DNA of 64,000 nt, taken from the NCBI GenBank assembly GCA_030149325.1, contig JASBRS010000093.1, forward strand, positions 1 to 64,000, in the 5' to 3' direction. The notes below the pieces were generated by a model. The model saw only the letters and a list, made by a program, of their open reading frames with translations, was not told where the DNA came from and did not search any database. Position 1 is the first letter of the stretch; each line of letters opens with the position of its first letter. This document shows, one piece after another, positions 15,922 to 25,210 of the stretch. A program made the translations under genes and the position numbers. The DNA is from Deinococci bacterium. GTDB taxonomy: Bacteria; Deinococcota; Deinococci; Deinococcales; Trueperaceae.

Positions 15922-16763
15922 AGGGTGAGCCCCCGCTCGCGACGTAGCCGGCGACGCAGGCGCATCACCCGCACCGCCTGGACGGCCGCCACCCCCAGCA
16001 GTTGCAGCAGCACCGCCCCCACGTAGAGGTACGGACGGCCGATCAGACACAGCACCCCCAGCAGCGCCAGCTGCGTGCTGAGGCCGAGGTTGACGATGCT
16101 GGCCGTCGAGAACAGATCGGACCAGGCGAGCCGCGTGGCCTGCGGGGCCGTCGCCAGGCGGCTGCCGGCGGCGAGGCGGAACAGCGTGGCGTCGAGGGCG
16201 CGTAGGAGGCGGTCCTGGGGTGCCAGCAGGGCGCGGTAGACGCCGCGCGGAGCGGTCAGCAGCCACCGCGGCGCGCCCTCGGGGACGGGGGCGGCGCCGA
16301 CGTCGAGGTCGGCGCCGCCCCGGAGCTCGCGGTAGCGGCGTTCCAGGTTGTGGTCGAGCGACAGGATCAGGGTCAGGGCCAGGAACGCCGCGACCGCCGG
16401 CAGCCACGGCCCGTGCAGCGCCAGGGCGGCGAAGAGCGCGGCGTTCACGACCAGGTCGACGACGGTATCGAGGTAACGCCCCGCCTCGGTGACCCGGCCG
16501 GTGACGCGTGCGAGCCCGCCATCGATGTTGTCGAGCAGGGTCTTGAGCTGCAGCAGCACGGCGGCTCCCCACCAGGCGGCCGGCGCATCGGCGGCCAGCA
16601 GCGCTGCCGCCGCCAGACCGAGCAGGCCGTGGGCCACCACCACCGACGTCGGCTCGACGCCGGCGCGGGCCAGGCGCGCCACGCCGCGGTCGGCGAGCGG
16701 TTGCACCAGCCGCATGATCCACTCGCGGCGGGGGCGGGGTTTGGCGGCCTGGAGGGCGTCCAC
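15918..16763 (-). CDS. CDP-alcohol phosphatidyltransferase family protein
   Basis: Integral membrane enzyme (281 aa) that joins a CDP-activated lipid or alcohol to an acceptor in phospholipid or phosphodiester synthesis. The full signature DxxDGxxARx8Gx3Dx3D is present, from DNIDGGLAR (near residue 78) to GRYLDTVVD. About six hydrophobic helices follow the usual plan, with a longer polar loop between the fourth and fifth. Whether it makes phosphatidylglycerophosphate, a phosphatidylinositol-phosphate-like lipid or something else cannot be told. The annotated start is GTG; an internal ATG 16 codons later (MRLVQPL) is possible. First gene of the operon with Nudix and SDR. Confidence 0.85.
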   Translation of the reverse strand: MDALQAAKPRPRREWIMRLVQPLADRGVARLARAGVEPTSVVVAHGLLGLAAAALLAADAPAAWWGAAVLLQLKTLLDNIDGGLARVTGRVTEAGRYLDTVVDLVVNAALFAALALHGPWLPAVAAFLALTLILSLDHNLERRYRELRGGADLDVGAAPVPEGAPRWLLTAPRGVYRALLAPQDRLLRALDATLFRLAAGSRLATAPQATRLAWSDLFSTASIVNLGLSTQLALLGVLCLIGRPYLYVGAVLLQLLGVAAVQAVRVMRLRRRLRRERGLTL

Positions 16764-16835
16764 GACGTGACCATGCTAGCAGAGGGGGACGCCACCGGAA
16801 TCCGTCGGGGGCCACCGTCCAGGCCGCTCCGACGC

Positions 16836-16841
16836 TATACT
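16836..16841 (+). promoter_or_regulatory. -10 element of the phosphodiesterase gene
   Basis: TATACT, 7 nt before the ATG. Confidence 0.55.
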
Positions 16842-16848
16842 CCTGGGG

Positions 16849-17658
16849 ATGCTCTCCGGGCCCTTCGGTACCGTCGGCGACGTCGTCGCCTACCTTCTCC
16901 TGCTGACGGCGGCGCTGGTCACGTGGCGCGTCCTGTGGCGGGGCCGTCCGCTCCCCGGCGTCGACCGCGCACCCCCCCTGCTTGTCGGGCACCGCGGCAC
17001 GCGCGGGGTCGAGCCGGAGAACACCCTGGCGGCCTTCCGCCGCGCCTTCGACGAGGGCCTCGATGGCATCGAGTTCGACGTCCAGCGCAGCCTCGACGGG
17101 GTGCTGGTGGTGACCCACGACGAGGAGGCCGGGGGTCGCCCCGTGGCGGGGCAGAGCTACGCCGAGCTCGCGGGCCGCATCGCCGGCCTGGCCACGCTCG
17201 AGGAGGTGTTCGAGCTGGCGCGCGCCTACCCCGGACGCCTGCTCAACCTCGAGATCAAGGCCAGCCGCTGGCGCACGGCGGGGCTCGAGCGCGCGGTGGT
17301 GCGGGCCGTGCGCGCCTCGGGTCTGGCCGACCGTGTGCTGGTGTCGAGCTTCAACCCCATCTCGCTGGTCCGCGTGCGGCTGCGGGCGCCCGGGCTGCGG
17401 GTCGCGTGGCTGTACGACGCCACCACCCTGGAGCACCTCGGCGCGCCGCGACCGGGCTGGCTCCACGCCGATGCCGTCCACCCCGGCCACGCCCTGGTGG
17501 ACGCTCGCCTGGTAGGGTCCATGCATGCTCGCGGCGTCGCCGTGAACGTGTGGACGGTCAACGACCCCGAGGACATGCGCCGCCTGCGTGGGCTGGGCGC
17601 GGACGCCCTCATGGGGGACGATCCGGCGACGCTGCTCGCGTCCGGGGCAGGAGGCTAG
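16849..17658 (+). CDS. glycerophosphodiester phosphodiesterase family protein
   Basis: Hydrolyses glycerophosphodiesters to an alcohol and glycerol-3-phosphate (269 aa). An N-terminal hydrophobic segment (VVAYLLLLTAALVTWRVLW) anchors it in the membrane. The GDPD barrel follows with the active-site histidine in VGHRGTRGVEPENTLAAF (around residue 49), IEFDVQRSLDGVLVVTHDE, the LNLEIKA strand (around residue 137), and the closing VNVWTVNDPEDMRRL. The catalytic H, E and D residues are all present. A close -10 element supports the ATG. The Cse60-like gene follows 3 nt after the stop and is probably co-transcribed. Confidence 0.88.
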   Translation: MLSGPFGTVGDVVAYLLLLTAALVTWRVLWRGRPLPGVDRAPPLLVGHRGTRGVEPENTLAAFRRAFDEGLDGIEFDVQRSLDGVLVVTHDEEAGGRPVAGQSYAELAGRIAGLATLEEVFELARAYPGRLLNLEIKASRWRTAGLERAVVRAVRASGLADRVLVSSFNPISLVRVRLRAPGLRVAWLYDATTLEHLGAPRPGWLHADAVHPGHALVDARLVGSMHARGVAVNVWTVNDPEDMRRLRGLGADALMGDDPATLLASGAGG

Positions 17659-17661
17659 ACC

Positions 17662-17853
17662 ATGGAACCGAAGTTCAAGCTCATCAGCTCCAACAACTTC
17701 GAGCTGTTCGAGTCGAGGCTCAACGAGTTCATCCAGTCGCTCGATCGTGACGACGTCGTGGTGGACGTCAAGTTCGCCACGTCGGCGCTCAGCAGCACCA
17801 TCGAGTTCTCCGCCCTGGTGCACTACCAGCACACCGAGAGCTGGGACGACTGA
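17662..17853 (+). CDS. Cse60-like small protein
   Basis: Protein of 63 aa resembling the Cse60 family first named from Bacillus sporulation: an FELFESRLNEFIQSL helix, then DVVVDVKFATSAL and IEFSALVHYQ strands. A simple alpha-beta fold is expected; the function is not known even in Bacillus. The start has a good ribosome binding site (CAGGAGG, 9 nt upstream). Its place directly behind the phosphodiesterase gene suggests co-expression. Nothing in this window suggests sporulation, so the family name should not be read as a function. Confidence 0.65.
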   Translation: MEPKFKLISSNNFELFESRLNEFIQSLDRDDVVVDVKFATSALSSTIEFSALVHYQHTESWDD

Positions 17854-17915
17854 GGCGTGACGCACACGGCGATGGCGGGTCGATTCCTTCATACGGCGAC
17901 CGCAGACGACCGGAG

Positions 17916-17921
17916 TAGACT
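17916..17921 (+). promoter_or_regulatory. -10 element of the response regulator gene
   Basis: TAGACT, 6 nt before ATG at 17928. This favours that ATG over the GTG one codon earlier. Confidence 0.5.
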
Positions 17922-17927
17922 CGGGTG

Positions 17928-18977
17928 ATGTCGACGACCCTCGTCATGGTCGTGGACGACGAGCCCGGTACGCTGAAGGTGACGGAGCTGAGCCTCGTCA
18001 ACGCCGGGTACGCCGTGCTGACCTTCGACAACCCGCGCGAGGCCCTCGGAGAGCTCAACGAAGGGCTGCGGCCCGACGTCATCGTGTCGGACATCTCGAT
18101 GCCCGGCATGGATGGCTTCGAGTTCTACCAGCAGGCCCGCACGGTGCAGGAGCTGCGTGCGGTGCCGTTCCTGTTCCTCACCGCCCTCGAGGACCGTGGC
18201 TCGATGCGCAAGGGCATGGCGCTGGGGGCCGACGACTACCTCACCAAGCCCTTCGACAAGGCCGAGCTGCTCGAGGCCGTCGAGGTGCGCCTCAAGCGCA
18301 TCGCCGAGCTGCGGCGACCCCTGGAAGGGGTCGTCACCGCCAAGGGCTTCGGGCATCCGGTCATCAACCGCGACCAGGAGCGTCTCGACTGGGATTCGCT
18401 GAAGGCGCTCGAGCTGCTGTTCTACCTGCTGGAGCACCGATCGGGCGTCACCACCTTCGAGGTCGCCGAGGCGTTGTGGCCCGGCAAGAGCGAGTCGAAG
18501 GCGTCGAGCAGCTTCCACACCACGCTCTACCGCTTGCGCAAGGTGATGGGCGGGGAGCTGGTGGAGTCGGCGAACCGGCGCTACTACCTGCACAACAAGT
18601 TCAACATCGAGTACGACGTCGATCTCTACCGGAAGGCCAGCCAGCAGGCGCGCGAGTCGGGGTCGCTGCGCGACTACGAGGCCGCCATGCAGCTCTACAG
18701 CGGGCACTTCCTGATCGGCTTCGACTCGGCCTGGATCGAGTCCATCCGCCTCAACCTGCAGGCGGAGCACCTGACGCTGTTGCAGGCTGCCGCCGAGCAC
18801 GCCGAGGAGCAGGAGGACCTCAAGCAGGCCACCCTGCTGTACCAGCGCATGACGGAGCACGAGCCGTTCAGCGAGGTGGCGTGGGAAGGGCTGGCCTCCG
18901 TGTGGGAGGCCAGGGGCGAGCGCGGCAAGGCCAGCGACGCCCGCGAGCGCTTCGAGCGCCTCATGACCGAGGGCTAG
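17928..18977 (+). CDS. response regulator with SARP/BTAD-type output domain
   Basis: Two-part regulator (349 aa). Residues 1-125 form a receiver domain with the acidic pocket VVDDE (10-12), phosphoacceptor D55 in VSDISMPG, and the conserved lysine in YLTKPF. From about residue 150 there is a winged-helix part (TTFEVAEALWPGKSESKASS, FHTTLYRLRKVMG). A TPR-like bacterial transcriptional activation domain follows (DVDLYRKASQQAR, SGHFLIGFDSAWIE, TLLYQRMTEHEPFSEVAWEG). The order wHTH then BTAD is that of SARP activators, here under phosphorylation control. No histidine kinase is nearby, so it is an orphan. Target genes are unknown. Confidence 0.85.
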   Translation: MSTTLVMVVDDEPGTLKVTELSLVNAGYAVLTFDNPREALGELNEGLRPDVIVSDISMPGMDGFEFYQQARTVQELRAVPFLFLTALEDRGSMRKGMALGADDYLTKPFDKAELLEAVEVRLKRIAELRRPLEGVVTAKGFGHPVINRDQERLDWDSLKALELLFYLLEHRSGVTTFEVAEALWPGKSESKASSSFHTTLYRLRKVMGGELVESANRRYYLHNKFNIEYDVDLYRKASQQARESGSLRDYEAAMQLYSGHFLIGFDSAWIESIRLNLQAEHLTLLQAAAEHAEEQEDLKQATLLYQRMTEHEPFSEVAWEGLASVWEARGERGKASDARERFERLMTEG

Positions 18978-18999
18978 CGGCGCGGGTCACGAGCTACGT

Positions 19000-19005
19000 T
19001 AGACT
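19000..19005 (+). promoter_or_regulatory. -10 element upstream of fabI
   Basis: TAGACT about 70 nt before fabI, with no convincing -35. It implies a leadered transcript, in line with the strong ribosome binding site of fabI. Confidence 0.4.
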
Positions 19006-19076
19006 GACGCAGCCTGTTCGCACAGCGTGCGTTCGTCGAGCCCGACGGGGCTCCGGGCGCTTCGGGAGGGAGCATC

Positions 19077-19877
19077 ATGTACGGGATCGATCTGACCGGC
19101 AAGAACGGCTTGGTCATGGGGGTTACGAACCAGCGATCGCTGGCCTGGGCGATCGCCCAGCCGCTCGCCGAGGCCGGTGCCCGGCTGGCGTTCAGCTACC
19201 AGGGGGAGCGCCTGCGCCCGACGCTGGAGAAGCTCACCGCCGGCATGGAGGGCGCGGTGCTGGCGGAGTGCGACGTCACCAGCGACGACCAGCTCGACGC
19301 GCTGTTCGCCACCGTCGGCCGTGAGATGGGCCGCCTCGACTACGTCGTCCACGCGCTGGCCTACGCACCGCCTGCCACCTTCGAGAACCCCTTCGTCCAG
19401 GTAGCGCGCGACGACTGGAAGACGGCCATGGACGTCTCCGCCTACTCGCTGGTCGCCGTCATGCAGCGCGCCGCGCCGCTGATGACCGAGGGCGGCAGCG
19501 CCGTGACCCTCAGCTACCTGGCGGCCGAGCGCGTGGTGCCGCACTACAACATGATGGGCGTCGCCAAGGCCGCGCTGGAGGCCAGCATGCGCTACCTGGC
19601 GTACGACCTGGGGCCGCAGGGCATCCGCGTCAACGCCATCTCGGCAGGGCCCGTGCGCACGGTGGCGGCGCGCTCGATCAAGGGCTTCGGCGACCTCTAC
19701 GGCGAGGCCGGTGGCCGCAGCATGATGAAGCGCAACATCGAGCACGAGGACGTCGCTGGGCTGGCCCTGGCGCTGCTGAGCGATCGGCTCGGCGGCGGCA
19801 TCACGGGCGAGACCATCTACGTCGACGCCGGCTACCACGCCATCGGCATGTTCCTGCCGGAGGGCGCGGAGGGCTGA
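19077..19877 (+). CDS. fabI: enoyl-[acyl-carrier-protein] reductase (NADH)
   Basis: Last reductive step of each fatty-acid elongation cycle; the triclosan target family. The protein (266 aa) shows the FabI-type nucleotide loop GVTNQRSLAWAIAQ (around residues 15-28), the strand LSYLAAERVVPHYNMMGVAK holding the Tyr-x6-Lys catalytic pair (YNMMGVAK), and the substrate loop ISAGPVRTVAARSIKGF (around residue 190). Length and order are normal. The ATG has GGGAGGGA 6-8 nt upstream. It lies between the response regulator and the trp operon and seems to be transcribed on its own. Confidence 0.93.
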   Translation: MYGIDLTGKNGLVMGVTNQRSLAWAIAQPLAEAGARLAFSYQGERLRPTLEKLTAGMEGAVLAECDVTSDDQLDALFATVGREMGRLDYVVHALAYAPPATFENPFVQVARDDWKTAMDVSAYSLVAVMQRAAPLMTEGGSAVTLSYLAAERVVPHYNMMGVAKAALEASMRYLAYDLGPQGIRVNAISAGPVRTVAARSIKGFGDLYGEAGGRSMMKRNIEHEDVAGLALALLSDRLGGGITGETIYVDAGYHAIGMFLPEGAEG

Positions 19878-19937
19878 TCCCCGCAGGTGGCGGCGCGCCC
19901 CGTACCGGGCGCCCGCCGCGGTCGCGCCTCCAGTCGG

Positions 19938-19943
19938 TATACT
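19938..19943 (+). promoter_or_regulatory. -10 element of the trp operon
   Basis: TATACT, 6 nt before the ATG of the leader peptide. The leader would be translated from the very 5' end of the mRNA. Confidence 0.6.
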
Positions 19944-19949
19944 CCCGGC

Positions 19950-20009
19950 ATGCACGTCCTCCATTCCTGGACCGGGGCCCTCGGGCGATGGCGCCACGCC
20001 ATCGGCTGA
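19950..20009 (+). CDS. trpL: trp operon leader peptide
   Basis: A 19-residue frame, MHVLHSWTGALGRWRHAIG, with Trp at positions 7 and 14, lies between a -10 element and trpE. Two Trp codons in 19, together with the hairpins that overlap the second one, match a classical attenuation leader: a ribosome stalled at TGG for lack of charged tRNA-Trp would change downstream folding. There is no ribosome binding site; translation would be leaderless. Too short for family matching, so the call rests on position, Trp content and RNA structure. Confidence 0.7.
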   Translation: MHVLHSWTGALGRWRHAIG

Positions 20010-20038
20010 GTCGTTCGTGACGCGCCGCCGTTCGGCGC
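19986..20038 (+). promoter_or_regulatory. trp attenuator: competing hairpins
   Basis: Hairpin A: CGATGGC (19986-19992) with GCCATCG (19998-20004), covering the second Trp codon. Hairpin B: GCGCCG (20022-20027) with CGGCGC (20033-20038). An alternative pairing of 19990-19998 (GGCGC, CACG) with 20016-20026 (CGTG, GCGCC) would exclude both. No T-run follows B, so control could be by termination of another kind or by access to the trpE start. Confidence 0.5.
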
Positions 20039-20069
20039 ACCGCCCAGGTCCTTGGAATCGGAGCCCCAC

Positions 20070-21502
20070 GTGTCCCACCCCAGCAACGCAGAAGCCCGTC
20101 TCAGACCCGTCTATCGCGAGGTGCTGGCGGACCTCGAGACGCCGCTCACGGCCTACCTCAAGGTGGCCGGCCACCCCTCGTTCCTGCTCGAGAGCGTCGA
20201 GCGCGGCGAGCGCGTGGGCCGCTACTCGTTCATCGGCACCGGTCAGCGCAGGCGCATCGAGGCGCGGGGCGACGAGGTCACGCTGACCACGCCGGGGGGC
20301 GTCGAGCACGTGCGCACGCGCGACCCGCTACGCACCCTGTGGGACATGACGGTGCGGCCGGCCGAGGGGGTCGACGCGCTCCCGCCGTTCTGGGCGGGCG
20401 CGGTGGGCTACGCCAGCTACGACCTGATCCGCCTCTACGAGCAGCTCCCCGACGGCAACCCCGACGAGCTGAACGTCCCCGATCTGCTGTTCGTCGAGCC
20501 CGAGGTGCTGGTGGTCTTCGACCACCTGCGCCGCCGGCTGTTCGTGGTGGCGCCCGCACTCGACGGCGACGAGGCGGATCGCGCCCGCGCCCAGGCGCTG
20601 GTCGACGCCACCTACCTGCGGCTGCGCGGGCCGCTGCCGGGGGTCCCCGGCGATCGCGCCGGGCGCCGCACCGCCTTCGAGGGCAACTTCACGCGCGAGG
20701 CGTTCATGGCGGCGGTCGAGCGCTCGGTCGGCTACATCGAGGCCGGCGACATCTTCCAGGTGGTGCCGAGTCAGCGGCTCAGCGCCGAGCTGGGCGTGCA
20801 CCCGTTCGCCATCTACCGCGCCCTGCGCTCGATCAACCCCAGCCCCTACCTCGGCTACCTCGAACTCGGGCCGGTCACGCTGGTCTCCAGCAGCCCCGAG
20901 AGCCTGGTCAAGTCCGACGGTCGCCACGTGGAGACGCGCCCCATCGCCGGGACCCGCCCGCGGGGGGCCGACGCCGACGAGGACGCCGCCCTGGCCGAGG
21001 AGCTGCTGGCCGACGAGAAGGAGCGCGCGGAGCACGTGATGCTCGTCGACCTGGGGCGCAACGATCTGGGACGGGTCAGCCGCTTCGGCAGCGTGCGCGT
21101 CGACGACCTGATGCGGGTCGAGCGCTACAGCCACGTCATGCACCTGGTGTCGACGGTGGTGGGGGAGCTGGCTCCCGGGCGCACGCCGCTCGACGCGCTG
21201 GCCTCGACCCTGCCGATGGGCACCGCGTCGGGGGCGCCCAAGATCCGCGCGATGGAGATCATCGACGAGCTCGAGCCCGTGCGGCGCGGCCCCTACGCCG
21301 GGGCCTTCGGCTACCTCAGCGTCTCCGGCGCGATGGACATGGCCCTGACCCTGCGCACCGTGGTGGTGGCGGGCGATCGGCTGCACCTCCAGGCCGGGGG
21401 CGGGGTGGTGGCCGATAGCGACCCCGCTGCCGAGTGGCAGGAGTCGGTGAACAAGCTCGCCGCCCTGCGTCGCGCCGTCGAGCTGGCCACCGAGGGGCTC
21501 GG

Positions 21503-21506
<4 letters not shown>
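20070..21506 (+). CDS. trpE: anthranilate synthase component I
   Basis: Makes anthranilate from chorismate with ammonia from TrpG (478 aa). The tryptophan feedback site LLES is present near the N-terminus (SFLLESVERG), so end-product inhibition is expected. Chorismate-binding motifs follow: GDIFQVVPSQR (around residue 227), RPIAGTRPRG (around 291), HVMLVDLGRNDLGRV (around 325) and PMGTASGAPKIRAMEII (around 385). GTG at 20070 was chosen for its ribosome binding site (CGGAG) and normal N-terminus; a TTG 18 nt upstream is the alternative. First structural gene of the trp operon. Confidence 0.93.
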
Positions 21507-22087
<581 letters not shown>

Positions 22088-22098
22088 CGGGGGACGCG

Positions 22099-22950
22099 AT
22101 GGCCTGTCCCTACATCAGCGTGCTGACGGTGTCGACCGGTCGGCGCGAGCTGCTTCTCCGCAAGGCGGAGGCGCTGGCGGTGCAGTCGCTGCCGCCGGAA
22201 CGCTTCGAGTGGGTGGTGTGCCTCAACGGCGGCGACGATGGCACGGCGTCGGCGCTGCAGGCCCTGGGCCTGCCGTTCTCGCTGCGGGTGTTCGACACCG
22301 ATCGCGTGGTGAGCGCAGGTGTGGCCCGCAACGCCTGCGCGCAGCGCACCTGCGGCAGCGTGCTGCTGTTCTCCGACGACGACTGCCTGCCCGGCGCCGG
22401 CGACCTGGCCGCCCACGTTGCCGAGCAGGAGCGGGGCCTGTGCGCCGCGGTGGGCGCGATCCACTTCCAGGGCGCGGACGGCTCGGTGAACGCCTGGCGG
22501 CCGGACCGCGTCGGCTTCTGGAACCTCAACGGCGCCAACAGCAGCGTTCCCGGCGTGGCCTTCCGCGCGGTGGGAGGCTTCGACGAGGGGCTGAGCGGCT
22601 ACGGTGGCGAGGACGTCGAGCTCGGCTACCGGTTGGCCGCCTACGGCTTGCCCTTCCGCGCGCTGCCCTCGGCGGTCGCCCGCCACCTGGGGCCCGATCC
22701 ACGTGCCGCAGGCGACCGCGCCAAGGCGCGCTCGGCGGGCCTGAACGCGGCGCGGGTGGGCCGCCGGCACCCGCAGGTGCGCTGGCGGCTGGGCGTCCAC
22801 CCGCTGCAACTGGGGCTCAAGCGCCTGCTGTTCCCCCTCGGCCTGGCGAGCTGGCTCGAGCGCCTGGGGGGTGCCAGCGCCGCCTACGAACGCGCCTACC
22901 TCGAAGGCGCGCTGTCCCTGCCGCCCCGACCCTCGGAGGAGACCGCATGA
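22099..22950 (+). CDS. family 2 glycosyltransferase inside the trp operon
   Basis: GT-A type glycosyltransferase (283 aa): N-terminal PYISVLTVSTGRRELLLRKA, a nucleotide-sugar site with the acidic motif LLFSDDDCLPGAG (around residue 92), then the acceptor-site segment AVGGFDEGLSGYGGEDVELG (around residue 158). The C-terminal 80 residues are basic with a short hydrophobic stretch. Donor and acceptor are unknown. It sits 11 nt after trpG and overlaps trpD by ATGA, so it is co-transcribed with tryptophan genes, which is odd for this family. Confidence 0.85.
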   Translation: MACPYISVLTVSTGRRELLLRKAEALAVQSLPPERFEWVVCLNGGDDGTASALQALGLPFSLRVFDTDRVVSAGVARNACAQRTCGSVLLFSDDDCLPGAGDLAAHVAEQERGLCAAVGAIHFQGADGSVNAWRPDRVGFWNLNGANSSVPGVAFRAVGGFDEGLSGYGGEDVELGYRLAAYGLPFRALPSAVARHLGPDPRAAGDRAKARSAGLNAARVGRRHPQVRWRLGVHPLQLGLKRLLFPLGLASWLERLGGASAAYERAYLEGALSLPPRPSEETA

Positions 22951-23990
22951 CCGACCTTCCCGCCGACACCTACGACATCGCCCCCGTGCTGGCCGAAGTC
23001 TTCGATGGCCGCACGCTGTCCCGCGACGAGGCCCGCGACGTCATGGGCCGCCTGATGGACGGTCGCCTGTCGCAGATGCAGGCCGCCGCCCTGCTGGCCG
23101 CCCTGCGCACGCGTGGCGAGACGGTGGAGGAGATCGTGGGCTTCGCCGAGGCGATGCGGGCGCGGGCCGTGCCCGTCGTCGTGCACGGCGACGGGCCACT
23201 GGTGGACACCTGCGGCACCGGCGGCACCGGTCTGGACACCCTCAACATCAGCACCACCGCCATGTTCGTCATCGCCGCTGGCGGCGTGCGCGTGGCGAAG
23301 CACGGCAACGTCGGCATCACTCGCAAGTCCGGCTCCGCCGATGTGCTGCGGGCCCTGGGGGCCGAGCTCGCGCAGAGCCCCGAGCGTCTGGCGGAGTCGA
23401 TCGAGACGCTGGGACTCGGCTTCCTGTTCGCGCGCAACCACCACCCTGCGATGCGCTTCGTGGCGCCCATCCGGGCCGACCTCAAGGCCCGTACCATCTT
23501 CAACAACCTGGGCCCGCTCACCAACCCCGCGTCCGCCGACCGGCAGCTCATGGGGGTCTACGACGCCTCCCTCACCGAGCGCCTGGCGCGCGTGCTGGCG
23601 GGGCTCGGAGTACGGCGCGCGCTGGTGGTCCACGGCGACGGACTCGACGACTTCACCGTCACCGGCGAGAGCCAGGTCACCGAGCTCCAGGCCGACGGAG
23701 GCCTGCGCAGCTACCAGGTCGTTCCCGAGGACGTGGGCTTGGGGCGCTACCCCATGGAGGCGCTGGCGGGCGGCGACGCCGAGGCCAACGCGGCGGCACT
23801 CCGCGGGGTCCTGGACGGCAGCATCACCGGCGCGCGGCGTGACGTCGTGGCGTTCAACGCAGGGGCGGCGCTCTACCTCGCCGACGCGGCGCCCGACCTC
23901 AGGGCCGGCGTGCAGCGGGCACTCCGGCTCCTCGACGACGGCTCGGCGCTGGCGAAGCTCGAGGCGTACCTGGCGTTCACGCGCAGCTGA
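22947..23990 (+). CDS. trpD: anthranilate phosphoribosyltransferase
   Basis: Joins anthranilate to phosphoribosyl pyrophosphate in tryptophan synthesis (347 aa). The PRPP-binding loop DTCGTGGTG (near residue 80), [20 protein letters not shown] (around 113), [12 protein letters not shown] and [14 protein letters not shown] (around 180) are intact. Its ATG overlaps the glycosyltransferase stop and is preceded by GGAGGA. It is the last gene of the operon; trpC, F, B and A are not in the window. Confidence 0.95.
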   Translation: MTDLPADTYDIAPVLAEVFDGRTLSRDEARDVMGRLMDGRLSQMQAAALLAALRTRGETVEEIVGFAEAMRARAVPVVVHGDGPLVDTCGTGGTGLDTLNISTTAMFVIAAGGVRVAKHGNVGITRKSGSADVLRALGAELAQSPERLAESIETLGLGFLFARNHHPAMRFVAPIRADLKARTIFNNLGPLTNPASADRQLMGVYDASLTERLARVLAGLGVRRALVVHGDGLDDFTVTGESQVTELQADGGLRSYQVVPEDVGLGRYPMEALAGGDAEANAAALRGVLDGSITGARRDVVAFNAGAALYLADAAPDLRAGVQRALRLLDDGSALAKLEAYLAFTRS

Positions 23991-24021
23991 TCCGGGACGC
24001 GCCGAGGGCGGCGTCGTCGCG

Positions 24022-24027
24022 TATACT
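24022..24027 (+). promoter_or_regulatory. -10 element upstream of pdxS
   Basis: TATACT with no clear -35 box. It would give a leader of about 125 nt before pdxS in which I see no recognised riboswitch. Confidence 0.4.
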
Positions 24028-24159
24028 CCTGGCGACCGCGGCCTGGCTGCGGCACAATACAGGCACGAAGGCGAGCGCGCGTCGCGGGGCATCGCCGGAG
24101 CCGCGGCGGGGGCGGACGGCGGCGAGACCGGCCCGAGACGAAGGCGAGAAGGAGTGGCC

Positions 24160-25083
24160 ATGGCAGAGAAGACGATCGGCAGCACCCAGGTGAAGACCGG
24201 CTTCGCCGAGATGTTCAAGGGCGGCGTCATCATGGACGTCGTCACCCCCGACCAGGCACGCATCGCCGAGGACGCCGGCGCCACCGCCGTGATGGCGCTC
24301 GAACGCGTCCCCGCCGACATCCGCGTTCAGGGCGGCGTCGCCCGCATGAGCGACCCCGGCCTCATCGAGCAGATCATCGACGCGGTGTCGATCCCGGTGA
24401 TGGCCAAGGTGCGCATCGGGCACTTCGTGGAAGCGCAGATCCTGCAGGCGCTGGGCGTCGACTTCGTCGACGAGTCCGAGGTGCTCACGCCGGCCGACGA
24501 GGCCTACCACATCGACAAGTTCGGGTTCGACGTGCCCTTCGTGTGCGGCGCCACCGGCATCGGCGAGGCGCTGCGGCGCATCGGTGAGGGCGCCGCCATG
24601 ATCCGCACCAAGGGCGAGGCCGGCACCGGCAACGTGGTGGAGGCGGTGCGCCACGCCCGCGCCGTGACCGGCGAGATCCGTGCCATCCAGGCGATGCGCC
24701 CGGAGCAGCTCATGAGCTACGCCAAGGACCACGGGGCCCCGGTCGATCTGGTCCGGTACGTCCACGAGCACGGCAAGCTGCCGGTGGTCAACTTCGCTGC
24801 CGGCGGGGTGGCCACGCCCGCCGACGCGGCGTTGATGATGCAGCTCGGCCTCGACGGCGTGTTCGTGGGCTCCGGCATCTTCAAGGCGGCGGCCAGCGAG
24901 ACCGACGAGGGCAAGCGGCACGAGGCCTGGCTGCGCCGCGCCGACGCCATCGTCAAGGCGGTCACGCACTACAACGACCCCGACATCCTGGCGGACGTGT
25001 CGCGCAACCTGGGCGAGGCCATGGTGGGCATCAACCTCGACACCCTCAAGGAAGAGGAGCTGCTGGCGACGCGCGGATGGTGA
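24160..25083 (+). CDS. pdxS: pyridoxal 5'-phosphate synthase lyase subunit
   Basis: Builds PLP directly from ribose-5-phosphate (or ribulose-5-phosphate), glyceraldehyde-3-phosphate and ammonia delivered by PdxT. The 307-aa TIM barrel is nearly invariant in this family: [20 protein letters not shown], the catalytic lysine in [10 protein letters not shown] (near residue 83), the second lysine region [12 protein letters not shown], and [20 protein letters not shown]. Start ATG has AAGGAG 7 nt upstream. Its partner pdxT is 3.5 kb downstream, separated by two unrelated genes. Confidence 0.97.
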   Translation: MAEKTIGSTQVKTGFAEMFKGGVIMDVVTPDQARIAEDAGATAVMALERVPADIRVQGGVARMSDPGLIEQIIDAVSIPVMAKVRIGHFVEAQILQALGVDFVDESEVLTPADEAYHIDKFGFDVPFVCGATGIGEALRRIGEGAAMIRTKGEAGTGNVVEAVRHARAVTGEIRAIQAMRPEQLMSYAKDHGAPVDLVRYVHEHGKLPVVNFAAGGVATPADAALMMQLGLDGVFVGSGIFKAAASETDEGKRHEAWLRRADAIVKAVTHYNDPDILADVSRNLGEAMVGINLDTLKEEELLATRGW

Positions 25084-25197
25084 GATCAACCCCGGGCGCG
25101 ACGCCGTCCGACGGCGCCGACACGGGCCGCACGGGCGTGGTGGAGCCACATGAAGGCGGGCCCAGCCATCTCAACCTCCGCTCATCGGTCGCCCTGG

Positions 25198-25203
25198 TAG
25201 CAT
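25198..25203 (+). promoter_or_regulatory. -10 element of the penicillin-binding protein gene
   Basis: TAGCAT, 7 nt before GTG at 25211. Its last bases form a misleading upstream in-frame ATG. Confidence 0.55.
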
Positions 25204-25210
25204 GGAGCCC

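Noticed and set aside
24028-24159. A riboswitch in the pdxS leader
   Set aside because: The 125-nt leader has GC-rich stems, but nothing that matches a known riboswitch core.
25101-25115. A terminator after pdxS
   Set aside because: Only a 5-bp stem with a 5-nt loop and no T-run; too weak to support.
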